DNA of 64,000 nucleotides. Source: Paenibacillus shirakamiensis (GTDB taxonomy: Bacteria; Bacillota; Bacilli; Paenibacillales; Paenibacillaceae). This document shows, piece after piece, positions 26,704 to 35,193 of this stretch (within the stretch, counting starts at the first letter, position 1; the number at the start of each line of letters is the position of its first letter). The DNA lies in the NCBI RefSeq assembly GCF_017874255.1, contig NZ_JAGGLD010000006.1:121947-185946 (forward strand), written 5' to 3'. The position numbers and the translations under genes are program-made. The notes beneath the pieces are model-generated. The model worked only from the letters and a program-made list of their open reading frames with translations. It did no database searches and was not told where the DNA came from.

Positions 26704-26730
26704 AGGCTAGCCCTTAGGGTTAGCCTTTTT
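26704..26730 (+). terminator. Rho-independent terminator after modB
   Basis: AGGCTAGCCC and GGGTTAGCCT arms with a tiny loop, then TTTTT. Confidence 0.85.
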
Positions 26731-26756
26731 GTGATGCGAGTATGGAGTGTAATGCA

Positions 26757-27059
26757 TTAATCAGTAAAATAAGGCTCTCCTAGCACTTGGTACAAGAAGG
26801 TACGAAGTTCCTCGCCTTCTTCCTCTTCAAGACTGAAAATACGTTCTAGATAACCTTCTTCTTCCAAATCGTCGGAACCGAGAATGGCCGTACGGCCGGC
26901 TTGCAAGTCGGTGACAAGTTTTTTACCATAGAAGCGGTTCGTCGTTGTAATAACGAGATCAAAGCGCTTCATAGAATGTCCAATGAAAGTTACAAATCTA
27001 GACGAAGACTGTTCATTCATATCGGAGAGGAAATCAAGTTCCGGATCAGAAAATGTCAT
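26757..27059 (-). CDS. Small acidic protein, DUF3055-like
   Basis: A 100-aa soluble protein with an acidic C-terminus. FVTFIGHSMKRFDLVITTTNRFYGKKLVTDLQAGRTAILGSDDLEEEGYLE resembles the DUF3055 family found throughout Bacillales, as far as I can judge from memory. No function is established. AGGAGGC precedes the start. It stands alone on the minus strand between modB and the HRDC gene. Confidence 0.7.
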   Translation of the reverse strand: MTFSDPELDFLSDMNEQSSSRFVTFIGHSMKRFDLVITTTNRFYGKKLVTDLQAGRTAILGSDDLEEEGYLERIFSLEEEEGEELRTFLYQVLGEPYFTD

Positions 27060-27135
27060 AAGGTATAGCCTCCTAAGTATGTTCGGGTAATATGATTATA
27101 ACAGGTATGCTACAATTTTTTCGAGCAAGTATAGA

Positions 27136-27163
27136 TTGACTTTAATTTAGAATAAGGTATGAT
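27136..27163 (+). promoter_or_regulatory. Sigma-A type promoter directly upstream of a terminator
   Basis: TTGACT, a 16-base spacer, then TATGAT. Transcription would start near 27170, only about 20 bases before the perfect palindromic hairpin at 27190. Confidence 0.6.
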
Positions 27164-27189
27164 ATGGAATAACAGTATACTTTTGGGGA

Positions 27190-27228
27190 AGCACCCCTTT
27201 TGTCCATGGACAAAAGGGGTGCTTTTTG
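27190..27228 (+). terminator. Perfect 34-bp palindromic terminator (possible attenuator or end of a short RNA)
   Basis: AGCACCCCTTTTGTCCA is followed at once by its exact complement and then TTTTT. It lies between a promoter and the ribosome binding site of the HRDC gene, so it either ends a ~55-base RNA or limits read-through into that gene. Confidence 0.85.
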
Positions 27229-27258
27229 CGTTGTGTACTGAATTTAGGAGGTGATAGG

Positions 27259-28260
27259 ATGCGTATTGTTTTTTTGAACAGTATGGAGAAGCGTGATGAA
27301 GAAGGCTTGCATCTACAAGGGGCTCAAGTGTGGATTGGGGAAGAGGAAGGAATTTGGCGTATGGGTTGGAAGGAGCTTTCCACAGGAAAAGAGACGTTAT
27401 GGTATGAAGACACATCTTGGTCTGAGATGCTGCATGTCTACCGTCACCGTCTAGCAAGCAAACTTAGCGAGGGATTTCGCCCATCGATTGAAGGGGTGTT
27501 CCATGACCAACCGGAGACTCGCAGCCGCCCAACTCAAGCCCAGAAGTTAATTTGTTACAGTGAACTCCACACGAACGATGCCTTATTCGCAGAACTAAGC
27601 GCTTGGCGGAGAAGACGAGCACAGACAGAGCGCAAAGCTCCGTATCTTATTGCTAGTAACCGGTTACTGCGTCTAATTAGTACCTATCAACCACAGACGA
27701 TTGCGGAGTTGATGCAGCTACCAGGAGTTGGTGAATCTAAATCGGCTGAGTATGGTGCTGAGCTAATCGCACTGCTCCAGACTGACGATCGCGCCCATGA
27801 CTTCCCTTTAGTATGGGTAGAGCAGGCCCTAGATCCTGAGGAATCTCGTTCTTGGGTATATAAGCAGAAGGAAATGAAGTACCGCGTAGAGATGGAGAGA
27901 TTCGGACTCCGAAGACAGCTCCAATCCCTCATGTCCGAAGGATTAGGTATAGAAGAGATATGTGTACATACGGGCCTTAGTCGACGTGAAGTTATAGAAA
28001 TGATCGAAGAGCTTGATAAGGAAGGCTATGAAGTTGATCTTATTTTAGATGGAGAACTACAGCATATGTCTGAGGAAGAACAATCTGAGGTGTGGAAAGC
28101 CTACGAGGAACTTGGAGATACATACCTTAAGCCTATTTTGCAACGTGTATACGGCATGGATCTAGAGGAAGGTGCAGATGTAGAGAAAATGTATGAGCAA
28201 TTACGTCTCATTCGCATTCGATATCGCCGGAGACATGTCATCATGACTAGTGCAGGATAA
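27259..28260 (+). CDS. HRDC-domain protein
   Basis: Starts at 27259 behind TTAGGAGGTGATAGG, an ideal site. The N-terminal ~95 residues are unrecognised. Residues ~105-175 form an HRDC domain (LFAELSAWRRRRAQTERKAPYLIASNRLLRLISTYQPQTIAELMQLPGVGESKSAEYG), a nucleic-acid-binding helical unit of RecQ helicases and RNase D; here no helicase or nuclease part is present. The C-terminal part contains a helix-turn-helix-like segment (GLGIEEICVHTGLSRREVIEMIEELDKEGY). A DNA- or RNA-binding role is likely. A promoter-terminator pair lies just upstream. Confidence 0.82.
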   Translation: MRIVFLNSMEKRDEEGLHLQGAQVWIGEEEGIWRMGWKELSTGKETLWYEDTSWSEMLHVYRHRLASKLSEGFRPSIEGVFHDQPETRSRPTQAQKLICYSELHTNDALFAELSAWRRRRAQTERKAPYLIASNRLLRLISTYQPQTIAELMQLPGVGESKSAEYGAELIALLQTDDRAHDFPLVWVEQALDPEESRSWVYKQKEMKYRVEMERFGLRRQLQSLMSEGLGIEEICVHTGLSRREVIEMIEELDKEGYEVDLILDGELQHMSEEEQSEVWKAYEELGDTYLKPILQRVYGMDLEEGADVEKMYEQLRLIRIRYRRRHVIMTSAG

Positions 28261-28329
28261 AAGTCTAATATGGCATCTTAGCAGACAGATCTCCAAAGGG
28301 CTTTTCTATTTATAGAAAGGTGATATAGC

Positions 28330-28370
28330 AAAAAGGACGATATCTATGTTAAGGGATATCGTCCTTACCT
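28330..28370 (-). terminator. Rho-independent terminator after corA
   Basis: AAGGACGATATC and GATATCGTCCTT flank a ten-base loop; on the minus strand the hairpin ends in CCTTTTTGC. Confidence 0.85.
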
Positions 28371-28395
28371 ATAATATTGAGGAATTACGGTACGT

Positions 28396-29331
28396 TCAAA
28401 TCCAATCCTTCTTGCGGAAGATATAGAACATCCCTGCACCTAAAGTAATCATAATGCCAATGACAATGAAGTAGCTATATCGTCCATGCAACTCTGGCAT
28501 ATTATCAAAGTTCATTCCATAAATTCCTGTAATTAGGGTAAGCGGAATGAAAATGGTTGTGATGGCTGTAAATACGCGCATAATCTCGTTGGCGCGGTTC
28601 GCGATACTGGATTGATAAGCTTCTCGTAAGTTGCCCATAAGTTCTCGGAAGGTATCAAAGTTCTCAGAGATTTTAACAGCATTCTCATAGATATCACTAA
28701 AATATTTCTGGAGCTGGTCATCAATTAGACGCAGATCCTTTTTATTCAGGATATTGATAACTTCTTTTTGAGGTCCTAGCATTTTCTTAAGCCACAGAAT
28801 TTCACTGCGTAGACCAATAATTTCGTTCAAATGGGAACGTTTGGTGTGCACAAGGATATCTTCTTCCAATCGCTCAATCTTGTCTTCAATCCGGTCTCCG
28901 ACGAGGAAATAATTATCTACGACAAGGTCAATCAGCAGATAGAGGAAACGATCCGGTTCGTTAACTTCTTGCTCCCATAGAATGGGCTTCACAGCCCGTA
29001 GTTCACTAATCTTCTGCTTGGTCACGGTTATAATATAATGTCTACCCAAAAACACACTGAGGGCTCTTAGGAATATTTCTTCATCATCAAAACGAATGCT
29101 ATTAACAACAATAAAATAGTGGTGATCATATATTTCAATCTTCGGACGTTGTTCTTCTTCAGTTAAGCAATCTTCCACTGCAAGATCATGCAATGAAAAG
29201 ATCGGTTGCAACACGGCAAGATCTTCCACGTCGGCGTCAATCCAGTAGAATCCTTCAGCTGGTGGTGTTAAGGTCAGCTCGATCTCTTCTATAGGATTAA
29301 AGACGCCGGCGTTCACATGGCGAATTTTCAT
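28396..29331 (-). CDS. corA: CorA-family magnesium/cobalt transporter
   Basis: A 311-aa channel protein with cytoplasmic N-terminal alpha/beta domain, a long helix (YFLVGDRIEDKIERLEEDILVHTKRSHLNEIIGLR) and two C-terminal membrane helices. The selectivity motif GMN is present (TGIYGMNFDNMPEL), and the C-terminus is positively charged as in CorA (FRKKDWI). The ATG at 29331 follows GGAGGAGTGG; a GTG nine bases upstream is less likely. Imports Mg2+ driven by membrane potential. No M-box riboswitch is apparent upstream. Confidence 0.93.
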   Translation of the reverse strand: MKIRHVNAGVFNPIEEIELTLTPPAEGFYWIDADVEDLAVLQPIFSLHDLAVEDCLTEEEQRPKIEIYDHHYFIVVNSIRFDDEEIFLRALSVFLGRHYIITVTKQKISELRAVKPILWEQEVNEPDRFLYLLIDLVVDNYFLVGDRIEDKIERLEEDILVHTKRSHLNEIIGLRSEILWLKKMLGPQKEVINILNKKDLRLIDDQLQKYFSDIYENAVKISENFDTFRELMGNLREAYQSSIANRANEIMRVFTAITTIFIPLTLITGIYGMNFDNMPELHGRYSYFIVIGIMITLGAGMFYIFRKKDWI

Positions 29332-29395
29332 CTGTTCCACTCCTCCGCCTTCAAAGGTTGAAGGCTATGCTCTTTTTAGAGCATAGGAAAAGAAA

Positions 29396-29503
29396 TCAGC
29401 GGCTGAAACGAAAGAGTCCCCTACTCCCGTCATTATCCTGCTGACTCATCCTATGCTGTTGTAATACCGGGGACTTGCTCTGCGGACTCGGGTCGCCTTC
29501 CAT
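29396..29503 (-). CDS. Possible small protein, 35 aa
   Basis: An ATG at 29503 is preceded by AGAGGTGA at good spacing and opens a 35-residue frame beginning MEGDPSPQSKSPVLQQHRMS and rich in Gln, Ser and Arg. The frame remains open upstream to 29608. A hairpin (CTATGCTCT/AGAGCATAG) separates it from corA. I recognise no family; coding is uncertain. Confidence 0.3.
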   Translation of the reverse strand: MEGDPSPQSKSPVLQQHRMSQQDNDGSRGLFRFSR

Positions 29504-29665
29504 TTCAACTTCACCTCTTCGCTTTTGGGCTTGTAACACTTGTCTAGTATAGCGCTGTAAGATGACATTGTTCAAGGAAAAACTTCCTTGAAGCTTCTTG
29601 GATAACATATGGAAATAAAGGGCAGTTGGTGCAGTGAACTTGCTTACAAACTTAAGTTAAATCTC

Positions 29666-29693
29666 TTGACGAGATACCTACTTCTGCTATACA
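29666..29693 (+). promoter_or_regulatory. Promoter of the met operon
   Basis: TTGACG, 16-base spacer, TATACA, about 50 bases upstream of the SAM riboswitch. Confidence 0.65.
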
Positions 29694-29747
29694 GTAATTT
29701 CAAGATAAAATTTTGGTAATTCGACTTATAAATTTCATACGCAAATT

Positions 29748-29936
29748 CTTATCAAGAGTAGGTGGAGGGACCAGCCCGATGAAACCCGGCAACCGGCGAT
29801 AACCGTACGGTGCTAATTCTTGCAGAACTGAAGGGGTGTTCCATAGCTCCTTGGTCTCTGAGAGATGAGAGAGGCGCATATATATACTTTGATATGACCT
29901 TTCTCTATGCATTTGGAGAAGGGTCATTTTTGTTTT
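29748..29936 (+). ncRNA. SAM-I (S-box) riboswitch with terminator
   Basis: The aptamer spans about 29748-29873, with the hallmark segments GGTGGAGGGACCAGCCCGAT, GAAACCCGGCAACC, GGTGCTAATTC and closing GAGAGATGAGAG. The expression platform is the hairpin ATGACCTTTCTC...GGAGAAGGGTCAT plus TTTTTG at 29894-29936. High SAM should form the terminator and shut off metA-metI-metC. Confidence 0.96.
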
Positions 29937-29995
29937 GTATGCCTCCAGCATCCCGTTTAGAATATTGCAGACTAATTCTGAAGGAGTGAATGCAA

Positions 29996-30931
29996 ATGCC
30001 TATTAAAGTACCCGATACATTACCTGCCAAAGAAGTGCTTGCGAACGAAAATATTTTTGTAATGGATGAGAGTCGGGCTTATCAGCAGGATATTCGTCCT
30101 CTGCGCATCGCCATTCTGAATTTGATGCCTACGAAGGAGACGACCGAGTCTCAAATTCTTCGCCTGCTCGGAAATACGCCTCTGCAAGTAGAAATTGTCT
30201 TATTACATCCGAGATCTCATACTTCAAAAAATACATCCGCGCAGCATCTGGATATGTTCTATAAGACATTTGATGAGATTAAGAGACACCGCTTTGACGG
30301 CTTAATCATCACGGGTGCTCCTGTGGAACAAATGGATTTTGAAGAAGTGAATTATTGGGAAGAACTGAAAGACATTTTCGAATGGAGCAAGACCCATGTA
30401 ACCTCGACACTACATATCTGTTGGGCATCTCAAGCGGGGCTATATTATCATTTTGGTGTACCTAAAGTGGCATTGCCTGAAAAATGTTTTGGCGTGTTCC
30501 CTCATTCCATTAATGTGCCCAATATTAAGCTTCTGCGCGGTTTTGATGAAATTTTCTATGTTCCGCACTCCCGCCATACGTCAGTGAATCGCGAAGATAT
30601 TATAGTGCATGAAGAATTAGACATTCTCTCGGAATCTGAGGATTCTGGAGTCTATCTTGTTGCTACTCAGGATGGGAAGCAGATATTTGTAACGGGTCAT
30701 TCGGAGTATGATCCTCTTTCTTTAAAGTGGGAATATGAGCGAGATGTGCATAAAGGAATGGATATCGCCTTGCCTGTGAACTATTTCCCTAAAGATGATC
30801 CATCGCGAACCCCACCTTCCACTTGGCGTGCACATGCTAACTTATTATTTTCCAATTGGCTCAATTACTATGTGTATCAAGAAACACCGTTTGATATGGA
30901 AGAACATGCCGATTATATCTACCACATTTAA
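29996..30931 (+). CDS. metA: Homoserine O-acetyltransferase (MetA family)
   Basis: First gene of the riboswitch-controlled methionine operon; activates homoserine with an acyl group. At 311 aa it has the MetA/HTS fold, with nucleophile Cys142 in HICWASQAG, catalytic His in [16 protein letters not shown], and Glu in the C-terminal GHSEYD. Residue 111 is Glu (TGAPVE), where E. coli has Gly; in this family Glu111 marks acetyl-CoA rather than succinyl-CoA use, as described for Bacillus cereus. Start at 29996 because AAGGAG is nine bases upstream; an ATG at 29990 is too close. Confidence 0.95.
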   Translation: MPIKVPDTLPAKEVLANENIFVMDESRAYQQDIRPLRIAILNLMPTKETTESQILRLLGNTPLQVEIVLLHPRSHTSKNTSAQHLDMFYKTFDEIKRHRFDGLIITGAPVEQMDFEEVNYWEELKDIFEWSKTHVTSTLHICWASQAGLYYHFGVPKVALPEKCFGVFPHSINVPNIKLLRGFDEIFYVPHSRHTSVNREDIIVHEELDILSESEDSGVYLVATQDGKQIFVTGHSEYDPLSLKWEYERDVHKGMDIALPVNYFPKDDPSRTPPSTWRAHANLLFSNWLNYYVYQETPFDMEEHADYIYHI

Positions 30932-30946
30932 TCAGGAGGCCAAATC

Positions 30947-32128
30947 ATGACAGACAAAGATCTACGTATAGAGAGCAAGCTTGCACAGATGGGTTCGGTT
31001 GAGGAGCCAGTGACAGGAGCAGTAACGTACCCGATTTATCAAGCAACCGCATTTCGTCATCCACGGCTTGGGCAGAGTACAGGGTTTGATTACTCACGTA
31101 CAAAGAGTCCTACTCGTAAGGTACTAGAAGATGCGGCAGCCGTATTGGAGTCGGGTGATGCGGGGTTTGCCTGTAGCTCAGGTATGGCTGCGCTTCAGAC
31201 GGTTTTCACGTTATTTTCGCAAGGGGATCATTTAATTGTATCGCTTGATCTATACGGAGGAACGTATCGTCTGATTGAACGGATTCTTTCTAAATATGGT
31301 GTAACCGCATCCTATGTAGATACGAACGATTTAGAGGCTTTGGAACAGGTACGCCAGTCTAATACAAAAGCTCTGCTTATCGAGACGCCTACCAATCCGT
31401 TGATGATGGTCACAGATATTCAGGCTGTGTGTACATGGGCCAAATCACATAACATTTTGACGGTGGTAGATAATACTCTACTGACTCCTTATTTCCAGCG
31501 ACCTTTGGAACTAGGTGCAGATATTGTTGTACATAGTGCATCCAAGTACTTGGGTGGACATAACGACGTACTAGCAGGACTAATCATCACAAAGGGGCAG
31601 GAGCTATCGGAAGAGATAGCTTTCCTTCATAACTCTATCGGGGCTGTATTAGGACCAACAGACTCTTATCAGCTCATGAGAGGGATGAAGACACTTGCGC
31701 TGCGGATGGATCGTCATGAAAGCAATTCAATCACCATCGCTAAGCACTTACAGCAGCATGCCCAAATTGCGCAAGTATTTCATCCAGGACTGCCGGATCA
31801 TCCGGGGTACGAAATTCAGAATCGTCAATCTAGCGGGAACACCGGTATCTTTTCATTCAAAGTAAAAGATGCTCGTCTTGTAGAACCTATTCTGCGTCAT
31901 TTAAAATTAATTGCTTTTGCAGAGAGCTTAGGTGGTGTGGAATCCTTAATGACCTATCCGACCGTTCAGACTCATGCCGATATTCCATTAGAAATCAGGG
32001 AAGCTGTAGGCGTAGATGATCGGTTACTACGTTTCTCAGTAGGCATTGAGCATGTCGACGATCTTATTTCCGACCTGAATCAAGCACTCGAGAACGCAAG
32101 AGTGGAAATCGAAGGAGGAGAGCATTAA
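30947..32128 (+). CDS. metI: Cystathionine gamma-synthase / O-acetylhomoserine thiolyase (MetI type)
   Basis: A 393-aa PLP enzyme of the Cys/Met metabolism family. PLP lysine is in HSASKYLGGHND; YGGTYRLIER and SLGGVESLMTYP are family signatures. It joins O-acetylhomoserine with cysteine to form cystathionine (or with sulfide). It follows metA after 15 bases and overlaps metC by one base (TAATG), the same order as B. subtilis metI-metC. Regulated by the SAM riboswitch. Confidence 0.94.
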   Translation: MTDKDLRIESKLAQMGSVEEPVTGAVTYPIYQATAFRHPRLGQSTGFDYSRTKSPTRKVLEDAAAVLESGDAGFACSSGMAALQTVFTLFSQGDHLIVSLDLYGGTYRLIERILSKYGVTASYVDTNDLEALEQVRQSNTKALLIETPTNPLMMVTDIQAVCTWAKSHNILTVVDNTLLTPYFQRPLELGADIVVHSASKYLGGHNDVLAGLIITKGQELSEEIAFLHNSIGAVLGPTDSYQLMRGMKTLALRMDRHESNSITIAKHLQQHAQIAQVFHPGLPDHPGYEIQNRQSSGNTGIFSFKVKDARLVEPILRHLKLIAFAESLGGVESLMTYPTVQTHADIPLEIREAVGVDDRLLRFSVGIEHVDDLISDLNQALENARVEIEGGEH

Positions 32129-33291
32129 TGAGTAATAAGAGAGAGCATGCTTTAGATACGAAGCTCATACATTTTGGCTCAGAAGTGGATGCGCATACGG
32201 GAGCAGCGAGTGTGCCTATCTATCAGGCCTCTACGTTCCACCATCATGATATTTACAATCCTCCAGTTCATGACTATAGCCGTTCAGGTAATCCTACGCG
32301 GCAAGCCTTAGAGGATTACATTGCTGTTCTCGAAGGGGGAGCAAGAGGTCTCGCATTTTCCACGGGAATGGCCGCCATTTCTACAACATTCATGTTGTTG
32401 TCTTCCGGAGATCATGTCATTGTGACAGAAGATGTGTATGGAGGCACTTATCGACTGCTCACTACAATTTTAAATCGTCTTCAAATTGAGACAACCTTTG
32501 TAGATATGACCCAGCTTGATGCGGTAAAGGCTGCGATTCAGCCGAATACCAAAGCGGTATATATGGAGACGCCTTCCAACCCTACGCTTAAAATCACCGA
32601 CATTTACGCTATCGCTACTTGGGCTAAGGACAATGGACTTATTAGCATTGTGGATAATACCTTCATGACGCCCTACTATCAACGTCCAATTGAGCTGGGT
32701 GTAGATATTGTTCTGCACAGTGCGACGAAGTTTTTGGGAGGTCACAGTGATGTATTAGCAGGCCTAGCGGTAGCCGCAACGACAGAACTCGGACAACAGC
32801 TTAAATATTTGCAAAACGGACTGGGTACAGTGTTAGGCGCACAGGATTCTTGGCTTCTAATACGCGGGATGAAGACACTCGGTGCTCGCATGGCTCATAG
32901 CGAGATCAGTGCAAGGAAATTAGCCGCATGGCTTGATTCTCGTGAAGATGTTCCATCCGTATACTATCCAGGGCTATCTAATCATCCGGGTCGTGAAGTT
33001 CAAGAAAGACAATCGACAGGCTTTGGAGCCGTAGTATCCTTTGATGTAGGAAGCGCAGATCGAGCGAAAAAACTGCTGAATCAAGTGAAACTCCCGATTG
33101 TAGCGGTGAGTCTTGGTGCTGTAGAAAGTATCTTATCTTACCCTCCGATGATGTCGCATGCGTCCATGCCTGCGGAAGTTCGCCAGGAGCGGGGAATTAC
33201 CGACGGATTACTCCGATTCTCTGTGGGACTCGAAGACATCGATGACTTAATTGCAGATTTAGAGCAAGCACTGAATCATAGTAAATCTTAG
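32128..33291 (+). CDS. metC: Cystathionine beta-lyase (MetC type)
   Basis: A 387-aa paralogue of the preceding enzyme, PLP lysine in HSATKFLGGHSD. It splits cystathionine to homocysteine, pyruvate and ammonia, completing transsulfuration. GAAGGAGGAG precedes the start within the metI end. A terminator follows, closing the metA-metI-metC operon. Confidence 0.93.
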   Translation: MSNKREHALDTKLIHFGSEVDAHTGAASVPIYQASTFHHHDIYNPPVHDYSRSGNPTRQALEDYIAVLEGGARGLAFSTGMAAISTTFMLLSSGDHVIVTEDVYGGTYRLLTTILNRLQIETTFVDMTQLDAVKAAIQPNTKAVYMETPSNPTLKITDIYAIATWAKDNGLISIVDNTFMTPYYQRPIELGVDIVLHSATKFLGGHSDVLAGLAVAATTELGQQLKYLQNGLGTVLGAQDSWLLIRGMKTLGARMAHSEISARKLAAWLDSREDVPSVYYPGLSNHPGREVQERQSTGFGAVVSFDVGSADRAKKLLNQVKLPIVAVSLGAVESILSYPPMMSHASMPAEVRQERGITDGLLRFSVGLEDIDDLIADLEQALNHSKS

Positions 33292-33321
33292 GATAACTTA
33301 AAATTTATTTTGAAATAATGT

Positions 33322-33355
33322 ACAGCATCCGTTTCTCAACGCGGGTGCTGTTTTT
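33322..33355 (+). terminator. Rho-independent terminator of met operon
   Basis: ACAGCATCC and GGGTGCTG arms, then TTTTT. Confidence 0.8.
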
Positions 33356-33498
33356 ATGTGCGGAGTGTGATACGATGATTAAATGAGAAAAGCCGCTACA
33401 GCTCTCTTTGTGAAAGTTTATACAGCTAATCGCCGACTTTTCCTTTTGCTAGAAGTGAAGTGTACAGATTCATATTATTCATTGCAGGAGGTCTAACT

Positions 33499-34632
33499 AT
33501 GATAGACTCAATTCTTAATAAAGCAGTACAAGGTGAGCGCCTCACACTGGAGGATGCCATTCAATTATTTGAATCTAATGAAGTAGAGAAAATTGGTCAT
33601 ACGGCGAATATTATCATGAAGAGGTTCCACCCGGACCCAATTACGACGTTTGTTGTAGGAAGGAACATCAACTATACGAATGTGTGTGACGTATATTGCC
33701 GTTTCTGTGCATTTTACCGTAGACCGGGTTCTGACGAAGGATATGTACTTCCAGACGAGACGATTTTCCAGAAAATTCAGGAGACTATAGATGTAAGTGG
33801 TACGGAAATCTTGATGCAAGGGGGGACGAATCCTAACCTTCCTTTCAGCTACTATACGGACCTGCTTAAGGCTATTAAGCAACGTTTCCCAGAGATTACG
33901 ATGCACTCCTTCTCCCCGGCTGAGATTCAGAAGATGAAAGAAGTGTCCAATGGACTAAGTTTAGAAGAAGTTGTACGTCAGATTCATGAAGCTGGACTGG
34001 ACTCTTTGCCAGGTGGAGGGGCGGAAATTTTAGATGACCGTACTCGCCGGAAGATCAGTCGTCTCAAAGGTTCATGGACAGACTGGATGGATGTAATGAA
34101 GACAGCTCATCGTATCGGAATGAATACGACTGCAACGATGGTTATCGGCTTAGGGGAGACGATGGAAGAGCGTGCCCTTCACTTGTTACGTGTACGAGAG
34201 GCACAGGATGAGTGCATTCAGAACGGCTATGATTCCGAAGGATTTTTGGCCTTTATTCCGTGGACCTTCCAACCCGACAATACAAATTTGAAGTTAGATC
34301 GTCAGACGCCTGAGGAATATCTAAAGACCGTTGCAATTAGCCGGATCTTCTTTGATAACATTAAGAATTTCCAATCTTCATGGGTAACGATGGGGCCTGA
34401 GGTTGGAAAATTGTCGTTAGAGTATGGCTGTAATGACTTTGGTAGCACGATGATTGAAGAAAATGTGGTCTCTTCTGCTGGCGCTACCCACAAAGTCAAT
34501 ATCCATTCTATTCTTGAACTGATTCGTGAGGCTGGTAAAATTCCTGCACAGCGGAATACCCGTTATGAGACACTACGCGTGTTCGACGGAACGAACGATA
34601 CAATTGAGAATGACTTTGTGATGCAGAACTAG
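33499..34632 (+). CDS. mqnC: Cyclic dehypoxanthinyl futalosine synthase (radical SAM)
   Basis: Radical SAM enzyme of the futalosine route to menaquinone. The cluster motif is C63-x3-C67-x2-C70 in NVCDVYCRFCAF. DSLPGGGAEIL and FIPWTFQPDNTNL are MqnC signatures. It starts at 33499 after GCAGGAGGTC; the frame upstream is open but contains this site. It is isolated here; mqnA, mqnB/D and mqnE must be elsewhere. Use of this pathway supports a Paenibacillaceae origin, since B. subtilis uses the classical men pathway. Confidence 0.95.
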   Translation: MIDSILNKAVQGERLTLEDAIQLFESNEVEKIGHTANIIMKRFHPDPITTFVVGRNINYTNVCDVYCRFCAFYRRPGSDEGYVLPDETIFQKIQETIDVSGTEILMQGGTNPNLPFSYYTDLLKAIKQRFPEITMHSFSPAEIQKMKEVSNGLSLEEVVRQIHEAGLDSLPGGGAEILDDRTRRKISRLKGSWTDWMDVMKTAHRIGMNTTATMVIGLGETMEERALHLLRVREAQDECIQNGYDSEGFLAFIPWTFQPDNTNLKLDRQTPEEYLKTVAISRIFFDNIKNFQSSWVTMGPEVGKLSLEYGCNDFGSTMIEENVVSSAGATHKVNIHSILELIREAGKIPAQRNTRYETLRVFDGTNDTIENDFVMQN

Positions 34633-34680
34633 GACCTGTAATTATAATACTAAACGGATAATAAAATCTAAATTTGGGAG

Positions 34681-34723
34681 CCCTTACGTTATGAATTCTT
34701 ACTTCATAGCTTAAGGGTTTTTT
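34681..34723 (+). terminator. Terminator after mqnC
   Basis: CCCTTA...TAAGGG with an inner TTATGA/TTCATA pairing, followed by TTTTTT. Confidence 0.75.
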
Positions 34724-34764
34724 CGATGTGATAATAAAGGAGACTTTACATATCATTCGTATTC

Positions 34765-34950
34765 ATGGCTGGTGGCGAAATGGCGGACATATGGAGAAGC
34801 AGTACATTTAGCGTCTTCAAAGAAAATTTCGCTGAAATTGTTGGGAACAAAACAATCATTTTTGTAGCGTTAGCTATGATCACAGCTTGGCAAGTACCCG
34901 CTAGAATAGGTGGTAAAAAAAGAGCTTCTAACCAAGTAATAAATGGCTAA
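34765..34950 (+). CDS. Doubtful small ORF, 61 aa, one hydrophobic segment
   Basis: The frame MAGGEMADIWRSS... contains a hydrophobic stretch (TIIFVALAMITAW) and a basic tail. The nearest good ribosome binding site (AAGGAG at 34737) is 22 bases before the ATG, too far. No recognised family. Apart from this and the terminator at 34681, the gap 34633-35193 shows only a possible sigma-E promoter. Confidence 0.25.
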   Translation: MAGGEMADIWRSSTFSVFKENFAEIVGNKTIIFVALAMITAWQVPARIGGKKRASNQVING

Positions 34951-35135
34951 GACCAGATTTACTAAGATTGGCGGATTATCCGGAATAACACAAGACCGAG
35001 GAGTAACACTAGTTTAACTGAAGATCAGATCCTATGGATTGACCTGATAATGTAGCTTACATAAAGACGTAATATATTCAGCTATTAAAGTTTTCGTATG
35101 ATTAGCGTACTCCCATCATTTCCATGAACCGCCCC

Positions 35136-35164
35136 GTATATCCTTTTCCTTCTCACCATATACT
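35136..35164 (+). promoter_or_regulatory. Candidate sigma-E promoter of ytxC
   Basis: GTATAT and, after 15 bases, CATATACT resemble sigma-E -35 (ATA) and -10 (CATACACT) elements just before the ytxC ribosome binding site. Short motifs, so weak evidence. Confidence 0.28.
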
Positions 35165-35193
35165 TTGAGGAGGAAAGGGAAAGGGGCGAGAGC

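Noticed and set aside
26670..26760. Searched for modC after modB
   Set aside because: A terminator and then an opposite-strand gene follow; no ATPase motif is present in the neighbourhood.
29332..29660. Magnesium (M-box) riboswitch upstream of corA
   Set aside because: No M-box core motifs could be seen on the minus strand; only a simple hairpin and a possible small ORF are present.
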